NCBI RefSeq assembly: GCF_011064615.1
Contig: NZ_JAALJH010000003.1
Location: forward strand, 205,155 to 269,154
Source of the DNA: Aquisphaera insulae
GTDB taxonomy: Bacteria; Planctomycetota; Planctomycetia; Isosphaerales; Isosphaeraceae
Length of the DNA stretch: 64,000 bases
Direction: 5' to 3'
Positions within the stretch are counted from its first letter, which is position 1. Each line of letters opens with the position of its first letter. A program made the position numbers and the translations under genes. Positions 10,655-20,177 of this stretch are shown piece by piece. The notes beneath the pieces were generated by a model. It had not been told where the DNA came from, searched no databases, and saw only the letters and a program-made list of their open reading frames with translations.

Positions 10655-11638
10655 TCAGGCCACCACGGCCGCGGGGGACGACGCGGCGGGCGACTGCGGG
10701 CGCCGGCCGCGCATGTATCCGATGTAGATTTCCTCGAGCGACGGCGACTCGATCTGGACCGACTCCACGCCGGGCAACGACCGGACGGCCTCCGCCGCCC
10801 CATGATCGCGGGCGCGGACCAGCCAGTGGGCCTGCCTCGGGGCGTCGGCCGCGTCGATCAGCTCGACCGGGAGACCGGCCGGAGGCGCCTCGGGATGATC
10901 CCGGCCGGTGAACGTGATCGCCAGCAGGAACGTCCGGGCCTTGAGCGTCTCCAGCGGCTCGGCCAGGATCAGCTTCCCCTGGTGGACGAGCGCGATGTGA
11001 CTGGCCACGCGCTCGACCTCGCCGAGCTGATGGCTCGAGAGGAGCACGGTCCTGCCTTCCGCGGCGATGTCCACCATGCTCTCCAGGAACTCGCGACGGA
11101 CCATCGCGTCCAGGCCCGAGGTCGGCTCATCGAGCACCAGCAAGGGCGGCTCTCCGGCGAGGGCCAGCGAGAGCGAGACCTTCGCCTTCATCCCCTTCGA
11201 GAGTGCCTTGATCTTCCGCTTGGGCGGCAGGCCGAAGCCCTGAATGAGCTGGGCATAGCGGGCCTGGTAGGCCCCCGTGCCGGTGGTCGCGTCGGGGTGG
11301 AAACCGGCCGCGAACCAGCCGATCTCGGACACGGTCATCCAGTCATAGAGCGCCGGCTGCTCCGGCACGTAGCCGAGCTTGCGGCGGACCTCGATCCCCT
11401 GCCGCGCCGGGTCCATGCCCAGCACGCTCACGGAGCCGCCGTCGGCCGCGAGCAGCCCGAGGATGACCTGGATCGTCGTCGTCTTCCCCGCGCCGTTCTC
11501 GCCGAGCAGCCCGAAGACCGAGCCTTCCGGCACGTCCAGCGACAGGCCGTCCACCGCGACGTGGCCGCGATACCGCTTGGTCATGTTCTGGATCCGGATC
11601 GCGGATCCCGAGCCGTCCTTCATGGTTGTCGCCGTCAT
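10655..11638 (-). CDS. ABC transporter ATP-binding protein
   Basis: 327 residues from the ATG at 11638, which overlaps the regulator stop by four bases (ATGA); an upstream in-frame start would overlap that gene much more. Walker A is GENGAGKTT (residues 46-54), the signature is LSKGMKAKV, Walker B is LLVLDEPTSGLD, and the switch histidine follows in SSHQL. The class matches ABC-2 exporters of the CcmA/YtrB type. The C-terminal ~100 residues form the extra domain common in these ATPases. It should drive the downstream permease; substrate unknown, possibly an antibiotic, lipid or peptide. Confidence 0.9.
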   Translation of the reverse strand: MTATTMKDGSGSAIRIQNMTKRYRGHVAVDGLSLDVPEGSVFGLLGENGAGKTTTIQVILGLLAADGGSVSVLGMDPARQGIEVRRKLGYVPEQPALYDWMTVSEIGWFAAGFHPDATTGTGAYQARYAQLIQGFGLPPKRKIKALSKGMKAKVSLSLALAGEPPLLVLDEPTSGLDAMVRREFLESMVDIAAEGRTVLLSSHQLGEVERVASHIALVHQGKLILAEPLETLKARTFLLAITFTGRDHPEAPPAGLPVELIDAADAPRQAHWLVRARDHGAAEAVRSLPGVESVQIESPSLEEIYIGYMRGRRPQSPAASSPAAVVA

Positions 11639-12048
11639 GCGCCCCTCCCCGCCGCCCCGTTCGCGGCCGCCTTCCCCCTGGCCCACTCCTCGTGCAGGAC
11701 CGTTTCAATCTCCGCCGGATCGAGCCCGGTCCCCCGCGCGTCGTCGATCGCCGACCGGAGCCGGTCGCGGACGAACTCCTTGCGGGCGGCCTTGCAACGC
11801 TCGACCGCGCCATCGGCCACCTGCAAGCCCGTCCCGCGGACGGCCTCCAGCAGCCCCTCGGTTTGCAGCTCCCGATACGCCCGGGCCACCGTGTTCGGGT
11901 TCACCACCAGTTGCTTGGAAAGCTCGCGGACCGAGGGCACCATCTCCCCCGGCCGCAGCACCCCCGAGGCCACCGCGAACTTAACCCGGTCCCCGATCTG
12001 CCCGTAGATCGGCCGGCCGTCCGCCGCCCCCACGTCGAGAAGGATCAT
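11635..12048 (-). CDS. GntR-family transcriptional regulator, YtrA subfamily
   Basis: 137 residues. The N-terminal winged helix-turn-helix is clear (PIYGQIGDRVKFAVASGVL, PSVRELSKQLVVNPNTVARAY, GLLEAVRGTGLQVA; about residues 13-80). It is followed by only a short helical tail of about 55 residues, the hallmark of the YtrA subfamily, which usually represses an adjacent ABC-transporter operon. The start has an AGGAGGT site 7 bases upstream. Its own promoter overlaps an inverted repeat that could be its operator, so autorepression of the whole three-gene operon is a reasonable inference. Confidence 0.92.
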   Translation of the reverse strand: MILLDVGAADGRPIYGQIGDRVKFAVASGVLRPGEMVPSVRELSKQLVVNPNTVARAYRELQTEGLLEAVRGTGLQVADGAVERCKAARKEFVRDRLRSAIDDARGTGLDPAEIETVLHEEWARGKAAANGAAGRGA

Positions 12049-12061
12049 CGGTTTGACCTCC

Positions 12062-12112
12062 TACTGTTCTACGTCACTAGCACAGTATTGATGCGGTTCG
12101 GACAACTGTCAA
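12062..12112 (-). promoter_or_regulatory. Promoter and likely operator of the GntR-ABC operon
   Basis: Read on the minus strand: a perfect -35 TTGACA (12112-12107), a 17-bp spacer and a -10 AATACT (12089-12084). An inverted repeat, TACTGT (12062-12067) N14 ACAGTA (12082-12087), overlaps the -10 box and the expected start of transcription. A palindrome in that position fits a GntR-family operator used for autorepression. The AGGAGGT ribosome binding site follows at once. Confidence 0.6.
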
Positions 12113-12183
12113 GAGGGGACATGCTTTTCCTGAGGTGGGACCTGGCGAGTTCCTTGATCTTCCGAGGCTCAAAGGCAGGCGCC

Positions 12184-12192
12184 TGGTATAAT
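12184..12192 (+). promoter_or_regulatory. Extended -10 promoter for the DUF433/DUF5615 pair
   Basis: TGGTATAAT, a perfect extended -10 element, stands 64 bases before the DUF433 start codon in otherwise GC-rich DNA. No convincing -35 lies 17 bases upstream, as is allowed for extended -10 promoters. Confidence 0.5.
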
Positions 12193-12255
12193 TGCGCGGG
12201 GAAGAGTCGTCGAAATGTCTCGGGTCGAGATGGCCACGGAAAGGAGGCGATTCGC

Positions 12256-12486
12256 ATGGAAGATCTTACGCGGATCACGCTTGATCCTTCGGTGATGGGG
12301 GGGAAGGCTTGCATCCGAGGATTACGGGTTACGGTCAGCACGGTGATCGGCCTTCTGGCAGCCGGGCGCTCGCGTGAGGAAATCCTCGGGGCTTATCCCT
12401 ATCTCGAGTCGGAGGACATCGACCAGGCCCTGGCCTATGCCTCCTGGCGAGTCGATGAACGGGAGGTCGATCTCATCGACGCATGA
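12256..12486 (+). CDS. DUF433 family protein, likely antitoxin
   Basis: 76 residues from the ATG at 12256, which has AAAGGAGG about 8 bases upstream. The sequence is a standard DUF433 helix-turn-helix protein: ITLDPSVMGGKACIRGLRVTV, then GRSREEILGAYPYLESEDIDQALAYA. DUF433 genes are regularly found directly before DUF5615 PIN-like genes and are regarded as their antitoxins. Here the two overlap by four bases (ATGA). A second, decayed copy of the same module lies at 48715-49341. Confidence 0.88.
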   Translation: MEDLTRITLDPSVMGGKACIRGLRVTVSTVIGLLAAGRSREEILGAYPYLESEDIDQALAYASWRVDEREVDLIDA

Positions 12487-12863
12487 GCGTACAAATTCTC
12501 ATCGACATGAATCTTGCTCCGGAATGGGCTGCATTCCTGAGCAACGCCGGTTGGTCGGCAGTGCACTGGTCCACCGTCGGAGATCCCAAAGCACCGGATC
12601 GGGAGATCATGGCCTGGGCCGTCGACCATGGTTTTGTCGTATTCACGCATGACCTGGACTTCGGGGCCTTGCTCGCGCTGACTCGTGCCCGCGGGCCGAG
12701 CGTGCTCCAGATCCGCGGGCGCAACGTCCTGCCCGACCACATGGGTCGGATCATCCTCGCCGTCCTTCGCCAGACTGAGGTCCGGCTCGAGGAAGGAGCG
12801 CTCGTCACGGTGGACGAGCGGCGACACCGGATAAGAATCCTGCCAATCTCATTCACTCCTTGA
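12483..12863 (+). CDS. DUF5615 PIN-like protein, likely toxin
   Basis: 126 residues. It has the typical start of DUF5615 (ILIDMNLAPEWAAFL, acidic residue in the first strand), the GDPKAPDREIMAWA region and a second acidic cluster, VFTHDLDFGALLA. This is a reduced PIN-like nuclease fold. It overlaps the DUF433 gene by four bases, so the pair is probably a type II toxin-antitoxin module. Activity of this family is not well tested, so toxin is an inference from fold and context. Confidence 0.87.
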   Translation: MSVQILIDMNLAPEWAAFLSNAGWSAVHWSTVGDPKAPDREIMAWAVDHGFVVFTHDLDFGALLALTRARGPSVLQIRGRNVLPDHMGRIILAVLRQTEVRLEEGALVTVDERRHRIRILPISFTP

Positions 12864-12967
12864 CGGCATCGCACGATCCAGGTATCGGAGGCGGAATTGA
12901 GATAAAATCGGTCCCGTGATCGCTCATTCCTCCGTCGCTGGAGGTCCCTTTTCGAGGGCTCATCGCC

Positions 12968-13900
12968 ATGGGGAAGACGGCACGGAAACCGCCCGTCGGG
13001 GCCGAGGCCGAGGCCGAGGTAATACCCTGGCTGGACGCGGGCAAGGGCTATGGGCTTGGGATCGAGGCCGGCAAGCTCGTCTGCCGCAATCCGGCGGGGA
13101 AGCGGCTGGCCTCGGTCCCGAAGGAGCTGAAGGAGTCCGAGCTGGCGGAGCAGCTCTCGGGGCTCTGCGAGTGGCTCGTCGAGCACCGGGCGGAGTGCCT
13201 GGGCCGCGTCGAGTCCTGGCTCATGCGCTCGCTCCCCGTGCCCTGCGACGTGGTGCGGGCGGTCTGGCCCGATCCCGACTGGAGCGACGTCCTCCGCAAC
13301 CTGGTCGTGATGCCCGCCGACGCCGGTGGCAAGGCCGACGCCTCGAAGACGGGGCTGCTCCGCGACGTCGATCCCGGGAAGGGGATCGGCGTGGTCGACC
13401 GCGACGGCGAGACCCGCTGGCTGACGGCCAGGCAGCTCCTGATCCCTCACCCCATCCTGATCGACGGCCTGGACGAGCTCCGCGAGATCGCCGCGGACAT
13501 GGGCTTCTCCCAGGCCACCGAGCAGCTCTTCCGCCCGATCTTCACGGCCACCGCCGCCCAGAAAGAGCTGAGCCGCATCACCGATTTCCAGGGGGGCCAA
13601 TTCGACCAGTTGAACTTCGCGGGCTCGGCCTGTCGCCAGCTCGGCTATCCCCTGCGGGGCGGCTACGCGTGCGCCAGGATCTGGGAGGACGCCAGGCCGC
13701 TGGAGGCCCGCTACTGGATCGGCGACGACCACCCCGAGATGCCGACGTCCACGGGAGAGCTGATCTTCGTCGGGGGCGACGAGAAGCCGCTCCGGATCGC
13801 CGAGGTCGGCCCCGTCACGTTCAGCGAAGGCGTGCGGATGGCCTCGCGGATCTACGCCAGGCGCAAGGTCGAGAAGGATGAGACGGGAGGCGACGCATGA
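12968..13900 (+). CDS. DUF4132-like protein of the MoxR-vWA operon
   Basis: 310 residues, first gene of the operon. Residues about 145-255 (LLIPHPILIDGLDELREIA, QLFRPIFTATAAQKEL, then a segment ending in a Trp-containing strand) resemble the C-terminal part of DUF4132, the domain of E. coli MolR/YehI. I read this by eye and it needs a profile search. The N-terminal 130 residues are not recognised. Its stop overlaps the start of the 1684-residue gene by four bases. In E. coli the equivalent domain sits in one long protein at the head of the yeh genes; here it is a separate short polypeptide. Function unknown. Confidence 0.6.
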   Translation: MGKTARKPPVGAEAEAEVIPWLDAGKGYGLGIEAGKLVCRNPAGKRLASVPKELKESELAEQLSGLCEWLVEHRAECLGRVESWLMRSLPVPCDVVRAVWPDPDWSDVLRNLVVMPADAGGKADASKTGLLRDVDPGKGIGVVDRDGETRWLTARQLLIPHPILIDGLDELREIAADMGFSQATEQLFRPIFTATAAQKELSRITDFQGGQFDQLNFAGSACRQLGYPLRGGYACARIWEDARPLEARYWIGDDHPEMPTSTGELIFVGGDEKPLRIAEVGPVTFSEGVRMASRIYARRKVEKDETGGDA

Positions 13901-16900
13901 GCGCGGCGGAAGTCCGACTCGAGGCCGGCGGCCTGCTCCCGGCCGGCTCGAAGGTCGATGCCGATGCGACCGAGCAGGTGGTGGCCCGGAGCTATCGCCA
14001 TCCCGCCCTCCGGGATCGGCCGGTGGTCCGGTTGACCTCGGATCGCCTGGGCGAGGCGGAGGACCTCGCGATGGAGTTCCTCGGCTTCGAGGCGCCCGCG
14101 GTCTCGCCGCCGGTCGCGGTCCAGCGGCGCCGGAGCCTGGGCTTCGCCGCGTGGGCCCTGATCAACGACCCGGCCAACGCCCGCTACGCGCTCGACCTGG
14201 TCAAGCGGATGAAGGCCGCGGCCCGCCAGGCCCGGTCGAAGCCGGGGCACGCCTGGGACGCGTACACCGAGATGGCCAGGGACCTGGGCCGTTCCGTCCG
14301 CCACTTCCTCCCCCCCTTCTGGGAGGAGGCCGGCCGGACCTTCAAGGACCTGAGCAACGCGACCTACGCCGGCCGGGCCCTCAACAAGTCGCTCGAGGCC
14401 GAGCGGGTCCACGCCCTGCCCGCGGATCGGGCCCGCCGCCGCGACGTCATCCTCGAGTTCGTGCTCTCGGGCTGCCTGGCGGCCAATGCGCTTTCCGATT
14501 ACGGCGATGACCTCGTGGCCCAGTATCCGCCCGAAGAGGCCTTCACCATCTTCCGGGACCTCTGCGTCCGGCGAACCCGCGGCGGCATGGCCCCCTGGGC
14601 CTCCCTGCCGAAGGACTTCACCAAGCTGGCGAGGGCGGCCGGGCTCAAGCCCGACCAGGAGCTCGAACGGTGGCTCGAGGAGATCATCGACGCCCCCGCG
14701 ATGGCCCGGCCGCCGCTCATGTTCTGGAAGAGTTGCTCCGCCCACTGCAAGCGGATCGTGGCCCGCAACCCGGCCTTCGCGGTGGCCCTGCTGCGGCACA
14801 CGAGGCCCGAAGAGCGGTACTACGGCGAGAGTACGCTCGGACCCTGGTTCGACCTGATCGAGGAGTGGGGCGTCCTCGGGTTCCTCCCGGAAGACACGCA
14901 CCGCGGGGCGCCCCCGCTGGGCGAGCCGGTCGCGGACTGGTTCGGCCGGATCGTCCGCGATGACGTCCCCGCGCCGGCGAGGACCTTCCAGCTCCTCGAG
15001 AAGCTCGCGCCGAGGCTCCGCGCCGAGGCGGTGCCGGTGCCGCTCTCCAAGCAACGCCGCTACCGCTCCACGGAGATCGACGTTGACGTCCTCGAGGCGT
15101 GCCTGGTCCTGGAGGTTCCCGTCGCGGATCCGCCGCCGGAGTGCATCGTGACCTTCGCGGGCTGGCTGTCCGCGAAGCCGGACCATCGGTTGCGTAACCA
15201 GGACATCGTCCGATCGGCCGAGGACCGACGCTTCCGGCCGGCGGTGCTCCTCGCGCTGGCGAAGGCCCTGACCTGCCGAGGCGGGCCGCTCCAGCGCGGC
15301 TATCGCCAGTGGGGCATCGAGCAACGGCCCTTCCCCCAGGCGGCCAGCGATCGCCCAGGGATCAAGTCTCTCTGGCACGGGCACACCTCGGGCGTCCTCT
15401 CCCAGTTGGAATGGAGCGGGCTCGCGAGCTTCGAGGACGCCCGCCAGTTGCTCAAGTCAACGCTCTGGCCGGAGACGCTCCGGCTCTTCCCCGACATCGC
15501 GGAGCGGATGGGGCGGATCGACGCCGCGGCCATGCTCGAGCGGACGCTCCGGGCGGGTGTCTTCGACGAGTACGGCCTGCCCGCACTCGAGGAGGTCGTC
15601 CACCGTCATCAGATCAAGGTGCCGTCGAAGTCGACGACGATCCAGGCGACGTTCCCCCGGATCGTCATCGCCGACGGCCTGTACGCGCACGTCGTCGCTG
15701 GTGACGGGACCGTGACGTCGCGTGAGATCCGCCTGCCGAAGAAATCGGAGCTCACGGCACTCGTACCGATCGGCGACGACCTGGCTGTCTTTTATCGCGA
15801 TGACAAGCACAAGAACCACTTGTTCTGGACGAGCCATCCGGACCAGGACCACGAGCCGTCCGCCGGCTGGTATCAGTTCCAGAAGCCCCACGCCGCCACC
15901 GTGCTGGACGACGGAGATGTCTTCCTGGGCCACTGGGCCGTCCGGCCCGGCGACAAGCAGACGCCGCTCGGGAGGCCCTATTTCCACGACGGGACGCGGT
16001 TCTGGAGCGTGAATCCGGAGTACGACCAGACGCTGGGCGACAACCGCTGGAGGGTCACCGAGATCAACCCGCGGAACGGCGTCCACGAGCGAGAAAGCGT
16101 TCCCCCCTGGTTCGAGGAGACCGAGGGCGGGACGATGGAGTTCCCCGCCTCGGAGCTGCTGCCAGCCCCGGCGGGGAGCGAGTCCTCGCCGCTGGGCGTG
16201 AAGGACGGCCTACTCGGCTGGAAGGCCGTCAAACGCCGCGACGGCGGCTACTTCGGCGTCGGCATCGACGGCCGCCGCTGGGATGAGCCGCTCCTCGATC
16301 ACGAGGGTTCGGCCGAGATCCCCCTGGCCCTTCTGCGGCAGCCGGGGACGGACCGTTTTCTCCCGGTGACCGCGAGCGACGGCCGGGGTGAAGGTTTGCG
16401 GCTCTGGGCCCCAGACGGCTCGACCGCCGTGGCCGACCTCACCGCCGCCCACCGCCGATTCGCCCGCGGACAGGTCGCGATCCTGCCGCTCCTCTTCTGG
16501 CACTTCCTCAAGGTCCGCGACGAGGCGTCCTCGCGGAAGCTGCGTGCGGTGAGCCACGACGAATGCGAGGGCCTGCTGAAGGCCGCGGCCGAGGATCATC
16601 GTGCAGCCAGGGCCGTCCCCAGGGTCCCCGGCAAGCTGCCGCCCGAGACCCCGCTGACAACCCTGCTGCCGGCCGTGAAGGCATGGCTTCCCTCGGCCCC
16701 GGAGCGGCTGGCGATCGGAGTGGCGAGGGTCGTCGAGCAGGCCGAACAGGAGGCCGCGGCCTTCGCCCGTCTCCGGGAGATGATGCTCGCGGATCCTACG
16801 AAATCGACCGCAGAAGCGGCGACCATCGACCATGGCCGGAATGACCTGGCCACCGCCTACTGGGGTTTGAGACAGACTCCCTATTACGTCCACCACGGTG

Positions 16901-18951
16901 CGGGCTTGCTCAGCGAGCACCTGCATGCGGTCGCGACGTTCTTGAAAGATGAGCGCCAGGCGGGCGACCTCCCAAAGGCGGAGCCGACCTGGTTCGAGAT
17001 GCTGGAGCATCTCCCGCTCCGGTGCTGGCAGACATACTGGCGTATTCAATCAGCGGATGCGTCCAGGAAGGACGGCGGCAAGACCCCCTGGCTGGAATTC
17101 CTGAAGCTCTGGCATGATCTCGGGATCGCCCGGTTGCCCGGCCGGTTCGCCCTGATGCAGGGCGTCGCCGCGGATGCGACGCCGCAGTCGTGGGGTGGCT
17201 ATGTCGCAGGTGTCCCCGACGGGACGGCCCTCGCCATCCGCCACGGCGACGATCGGTTCATCTTCGTGGCGAGCCGGTCCTACTACCCTTCGGAACAACT
17301 TCCCTATCTCATCCTGAGGTACTCGACGGCCCCCTCGCCCGGCGAGCCGCCCGGTTACCGGGTCCAAGACCTCCGCACGCTCGAGGTGAAGGAGGACCCC
17401 GCCGAGATCGAGGCGTTCCTGGCCGCGGCCGGGGCTTGCACCTGCCCGCCCCTGCCGTCCCGCGAGGAGCTGCAAGGTCTCGCCGACCGGCTGGCAGTCT
17501 CCCCCGCGGAGGTCGTCCTGGTCTGGACCGGCGGCCTGAACCTCGACAGCTATGAGCATCATTTCCTGCCGGCCGCACTGCGCGAGTCCCTGGGCCTGAA
17601 GGCCGCGGAGGCCAACGCCGCCCGGCAGGCCCTGCGGAATCTCGAACCCGCCGTGCGCGAGACGCTCTACCAGGCGGTCGTGGCCGCGGGCTGCGCGGCG
17701 CCGTTCGTGGACGATCGGGGCCCCGTGCTTCAGCTCCTGGAAGTCGCCTGGCGGGCGCGGACGCCCAGGCGGCTGCCGCTCGAGGCGGCCTTGCAGACGC
17801 GGCTCGCGGCGTTGGGCAAACTCAGCCGATGGCGCCCAGCCGAGAACGGCGAGATCCTGGCCGCCGCCGCCGATCCGGCCCATCATCCCGCGCTCAAGCC
17901 GCGCGACTTCCGGATCGACGTGGAGAAAACCGGCGACAGGTCCGATCTCAAGCTCGCCGCGAAGAAGGACGAGGCGATCGTCACCGACGCGTTCCTCCGC
18001 TCGGTCGTACATCTGGTGGCCCTGATCCACGCCGAGACCCCGGCGGGCCATCCGGCCCGGGGTTCGATGCCGGACCTGATCCGCAAGGCGACCGCCCTGC
18101 TCGACCATCCCGGCACGCTGCTCGAGTTTCGCCGGGTTCATCTCTACGGCTCCGATCGGAAGAAGCCGCCGACGCCCGCCGAATGGCTCGGCAAGCACGT
18201 CGGCAAGACGAGTGCCGACGCGAAGGCCGGGATCATTCGCGTCGACGACTGCCTGGTCGCCGCGGGGGCCCTCGAAGGCCAGATCACGGCCCTCCTGGCG
18301 TTCCGGCCGGAGGCGCTGCGAGACCACGGCGACCTGGCGCGGCTGGTCGGCATCCTCGGCGTCGAGGTGACCGATGGCTACGTGCAGAACACGGACGTCA
18401 TACCGATCGTGGTCGCCATCCGGAGCCCCGGCTTCCAGAAGCTCGCGAAGGCGATCCTCGCCGAGGACATGGCACCCGGAGCGTGGCCCCAGAATCCCGC
18501 CGTCACGGCCCCGGACGTGGTGCGGCAGATCCAGCAGAAGCACAAGCTCGGCGACGACGCGGCCACGCTCTATGCCCAGTTGCTCGCCCTGCCCGAGCCG
18601 ACCACGGCGAACGTCGGCACCTGGAACGCCTGGAACTCCGCTCGATGCAAGAAGGCGGCCGCGGAGGTCGTCGGCCGCGGGCTCGCACTTGAGGCCACGC
18701 GTGCCCGTGCCGGCCGCTCGACCTTCCTGCCGGGCGAATGGGTCGAGCTGAAGGCGCCATGGCTCCCGATCGAGCGCTGGAAGCTCGCCCACCTGGTCGA
18801 GATCGACATGACCCCGCACGATCCCTGCCCGGCCGGCGGACCGCTCGTGCTCCGGCCGTTCGAGGACCTCTTCGCCGCGGCCTGGGCACGCGTCCGCGAC
18901 GGCGACGAGCCGCGTTATGAGGAAGCGAAGCGGAAGAGGAAGGCGAAATAG
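13897..18951 (+). CDS. Very large uncharacterised protein of the MoxR-vWA operon
   Basis: 1684 residues with no signal peptide or transmembrane helix, so likely cytoplasmic. I do not recognise a catalytic domain. Residues 1-560 look alpha-helical, possibly repeat-like. Residues about 580-880 are rich in aromatic beta strands with recurrent Gly-Asp turns (VAGDGTVTSREI, DDGDVFLGHW, KRRDGGYFGVGIDGRRWDEP), suggesting a propeller- or WD-like module. The rest is again helical with a Lys-rich C-terminus. It overlaps the DUF4132-like gene before it and ends two bases before the MoxR gene, so all are cotranscribed. By position it would be the large scaffold or effector of the system. Not homologous by eye to anything I can name. 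Confidence 0.7.
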   Translation: MSAAEVRLEAGGLLPAGSKVDADATEQVVARSYRHPALRDRPVVRLTSDRLGEAEDLAMEFLGFEAPAVSPPVAVQRRRSLGFAAWALINDPANARYALDLVKRMKAAARQARSKPGHAWDAYTEMARDLGRSVRHFLPPFWEEAGRTFKDLSNATYAGRALNKSLEAERVHALPADRARRRDVILEFVLSGCLAANALSDYGDDLVAQYPPEEAFTIFRDLCVRRTRGGMAPWASLPKDFTKLARAAGLKPDQELERWLEEIIDAPAMARPPLMFWKSCSAHCKRIVARNPAFAVALLRHTRPEERYYGESTLGPWFDLIEEWGVLGFLPEDTHRGAPPLGEPVADWFGRIVRDDVPAPARTFQLLEKLAPRLRAEAVPVPLSKQRRYRSTEIDVDVLEACLVLEVPVADPPPECIVTFAGWLSAKPDHRLRNQDIVRSAEDRRFRPAVLLALAKALTCRGGPLQRGYRQWGIEQRPFPQAASDRPGIKSLWHGHTSGVLSQLEWSGLASFEDARQLLKSTLWPETLRLFPDIAERMGRIDAAAMLERTLRAGVFDEYGLPALEEVVHRHQIKVPSKSTTIQATFPRIVIADGLYAHVVAGDGTVTSREIRLPKKSELTALVPIGDDLAVFYRDDKHKNHLFWTSHPDQDHEPSAGWYQFQKPHAATVLDDGDVFLGHWAVRPGDKQTPLGRPYFHDGTRFWSVNPEYDQTLGDNRWRVTEINPRNGVHERESVPPWFEETEGGTMEFPASELLPAPAGSESSPLGVKDGLLGWKAVKRRDGGYFGVGIDGRRWDEPLLDHEGSAEIPLALLRQPGTDRFLPVTASDGRGEGLRLWAPDGSTAVADLTAAHRRFARGQVAILPLLFWHFLKVRDEASSRKLRAVSHDECEGLLKAAAEDHRAARAVPRVPGKLPPETPLTTLLPAVKAWLPSAPERLAIGVARVVEQAEQEAAAFARLREMMLADPTKSTAEAATIDHGRNDLATAYWGLRQTPYYVHHGAGLLSEHLHAVATFLKDERQAGDLPKAEPTWFEMLEHLPLRCWQTYWRIQSADASRKDGGKTPWLEFLKLWHDLGIARLPGRFALMQGVAADATPQSWGGYVAGVPDGTALAIRHGDDRFIFVASRSYYPSEQLPYLILRYSTAPSPGEPPGYRVQDLRTLEVKEDPAEIEAFLAAAGACTCPPLPSREELQGLADRLAVSPAEVVLVWTGGLNLDSYEHHFLPAALRESLGLKAAEANAARQALRNLEPAVRETLYQAVVAAGCAAPFVDDRGPVLQLLEVAWRARTPRRLPLEAALQTRLAALGKLSRWRPAENGEILAAAADPAHHPALKPRDFRIDVEKTGDRSDLKLAAKKDEAIVTDAFLRSVVHLVALIHAETPAGHPARGSMPDLIRKATALLDHPGTLLEFRRVHLYGSDRKKPPTPAEWLGKHVGKTSADAKAGIIRVDDCLVAAGALEGQITALLAFRPEALRDHGDLARLVGILGVEVTDGYVQNTDVIPIVVAIRSPGFQKLAKAILAEDMAPGAWPQNPAVTAPDVVRQIQQKHKLGDDAATLYAQLLALPEPTTANVGTWNAWNSARCKKAAAEVVGRGLALEATRARAGRSTFLPGEWVELKAPWLPIERWKLAHLVEIDMTPHDPCPAGGPLVLRPFEDLFAAAWARVRDGDEPRYEEAKRKRKAK

Positions 18952-18953
18952 CC

Positions 18954-20177
18954 ATGGCCCGGAAGAAACCCGTCGAGGACGCCGCGAACCTCCCCCCGTC
19001 GACGACCGCCGAGGCGCCGCCTCCGGCGGCCATCCAGCAGCCGCCCGCGGAGGAGCGGTTCGCGGACGAGCTCGCCTTCCTCCGGGCCGCGGATCCGTCG
19101 CCCCGGCTGCCGGGCTGGCGGCTGTCGCCCGCGCGCGTCGTCGACTTCATCTGCGGCTCGCAGGGCGAATCGATCCGGGCGCCGAGCACGGCCGAGCTGC
19201 CGGACGGCATGCCCCGATCGCTCGTCATCGAGCCCAAGTTCGTCGGCTCTCGCGCCCTGGTGGAGCGGTGCGTGGTGACGCTGGCCGGCGAGCGCGGCCT
19301 CCTGCTGGTGGGGCAGCCCGGCACGGCCAAGAGCATGCTGGGAGAGCTGCTGGCCGCGGCCGTCAGCGGCACGAGCGCGCTGGCCATCCAGGGCACGGCG
19401 GGCGCCAACGAGGACCACCTGCGCTACGGGTGGAATTACGCCATGCTCCTGGACCGCGGCCCGCGGCCCGAGGCGCTCGTGCCGTCGCCGGTGCTCGCGG
19501 CGATGCGGTCCGGCAGGCTCGTCCGGATCGAGGAGATCACCCGCTGCCTGCCCGAGGTCCAGGACGCGCTCATCAGCGTGCTGAGCGAGCGACGGATGAC
19601 GATCCCGGAGCTCGAGGGCGCGGCGGGGAGCGTCTTCGCGGCGCCGGGATTCAACGTCATCGCCACCGCGAACCTCCGGGACCGGGGAGTCTCGGAGATG
19701 TCCGCCGCGCTCAAGCGTCGGCTCAACTTCGAGACGGTGCCGCCGATCGCCGACCCGAAACGGGAGATCGAGCTCGTGCGGCGGCGGGCCCAGGCTGTCC
19801 TGAAGGAGGCGGGGACGCCGGCCGACGTCGACGCCCGCCTGCTCGACCTCCTGGTGACGACCTTCCGCGACCTCCGCGAAGGGCGGACCGGCGAGGGCTG
19901 GAACGTGGAGCGGCCGGCCGCCGTCATGAGCACGGCCGAGGCCGTCACCGTCGCCGCGGCGATCACCCGCCAGGGGTCGTTCTTCCCCGCGCAAAAGGAT
20001 CCCGTGTCGCTGCTTCCGGGCTATCTCCTGGGCGTGGTGCTCAAGGACAACCAGGAGGATCGCGACCGGCTCCTCGCCTACTGGGACGGCCCGATCCGCC
20101 GCCGCGGCGAGGGCGACGCCCTCTGGAAGCGGATGTACGCCCTCCGCGACGTCCTCGAGGAAATGGGGCGAGAATGA
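18954..20177 (+). CDS. MoxR-family AAA+ ATPase
   Basis: 407 residues. After a Pro/Ala-rich N-terminus, the AAA+ core has Walker A GQPGTAKS at about 120-127, a MoxR-type insert, Walker B in VRIEEI at about 188-193, sensor 1 ATANLRD at about 236-242 and the arginine-finger region ALKRRLNF. MoxR ATPases act as chaperones that remodel or insert cofactors into partners, usually with a vWA protein encoded next door, as here. The closest functional analogue I can name is E. coli YehL. The start is two bases after the previous stop, and its own stop overlaps the next start (ATGA). Confidence 0.9.
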   Translation: MARKKPVEDAANLPPSTTAEAPPPAAIQQPPAEERFADELAFLRAADPSPRLPGWRLSPARVVDFICGSQGESIRAPSTAELPDGMPRSLVIEPKFVGSRALVERCVVTLAGERGLLLVGQPGTAKSMLGELLAAAVSGTSALAIQGTAGANEDHLRYGWNYAMLLDRGPRPEALVPSPVLAAMRSGRLVRIEEITRCLPEVQDALISVLSERRMTIPELEGAAGSVFAAPGFNVIATANLRDRGVSEMSAALKRRLNFETVPPIADPKREIELVRRRAQAVLKEAGTPADVDARLLDLLVTTFRDLREGRTGEGWNVERPAAVMSTAEAVTVAAAITRQGSFFPAQKDPVSLLPGYLLGVVLKDNQEDRDRLLAYWDGPIRRRGEGDALWKRMYALRDVLEEMGRE

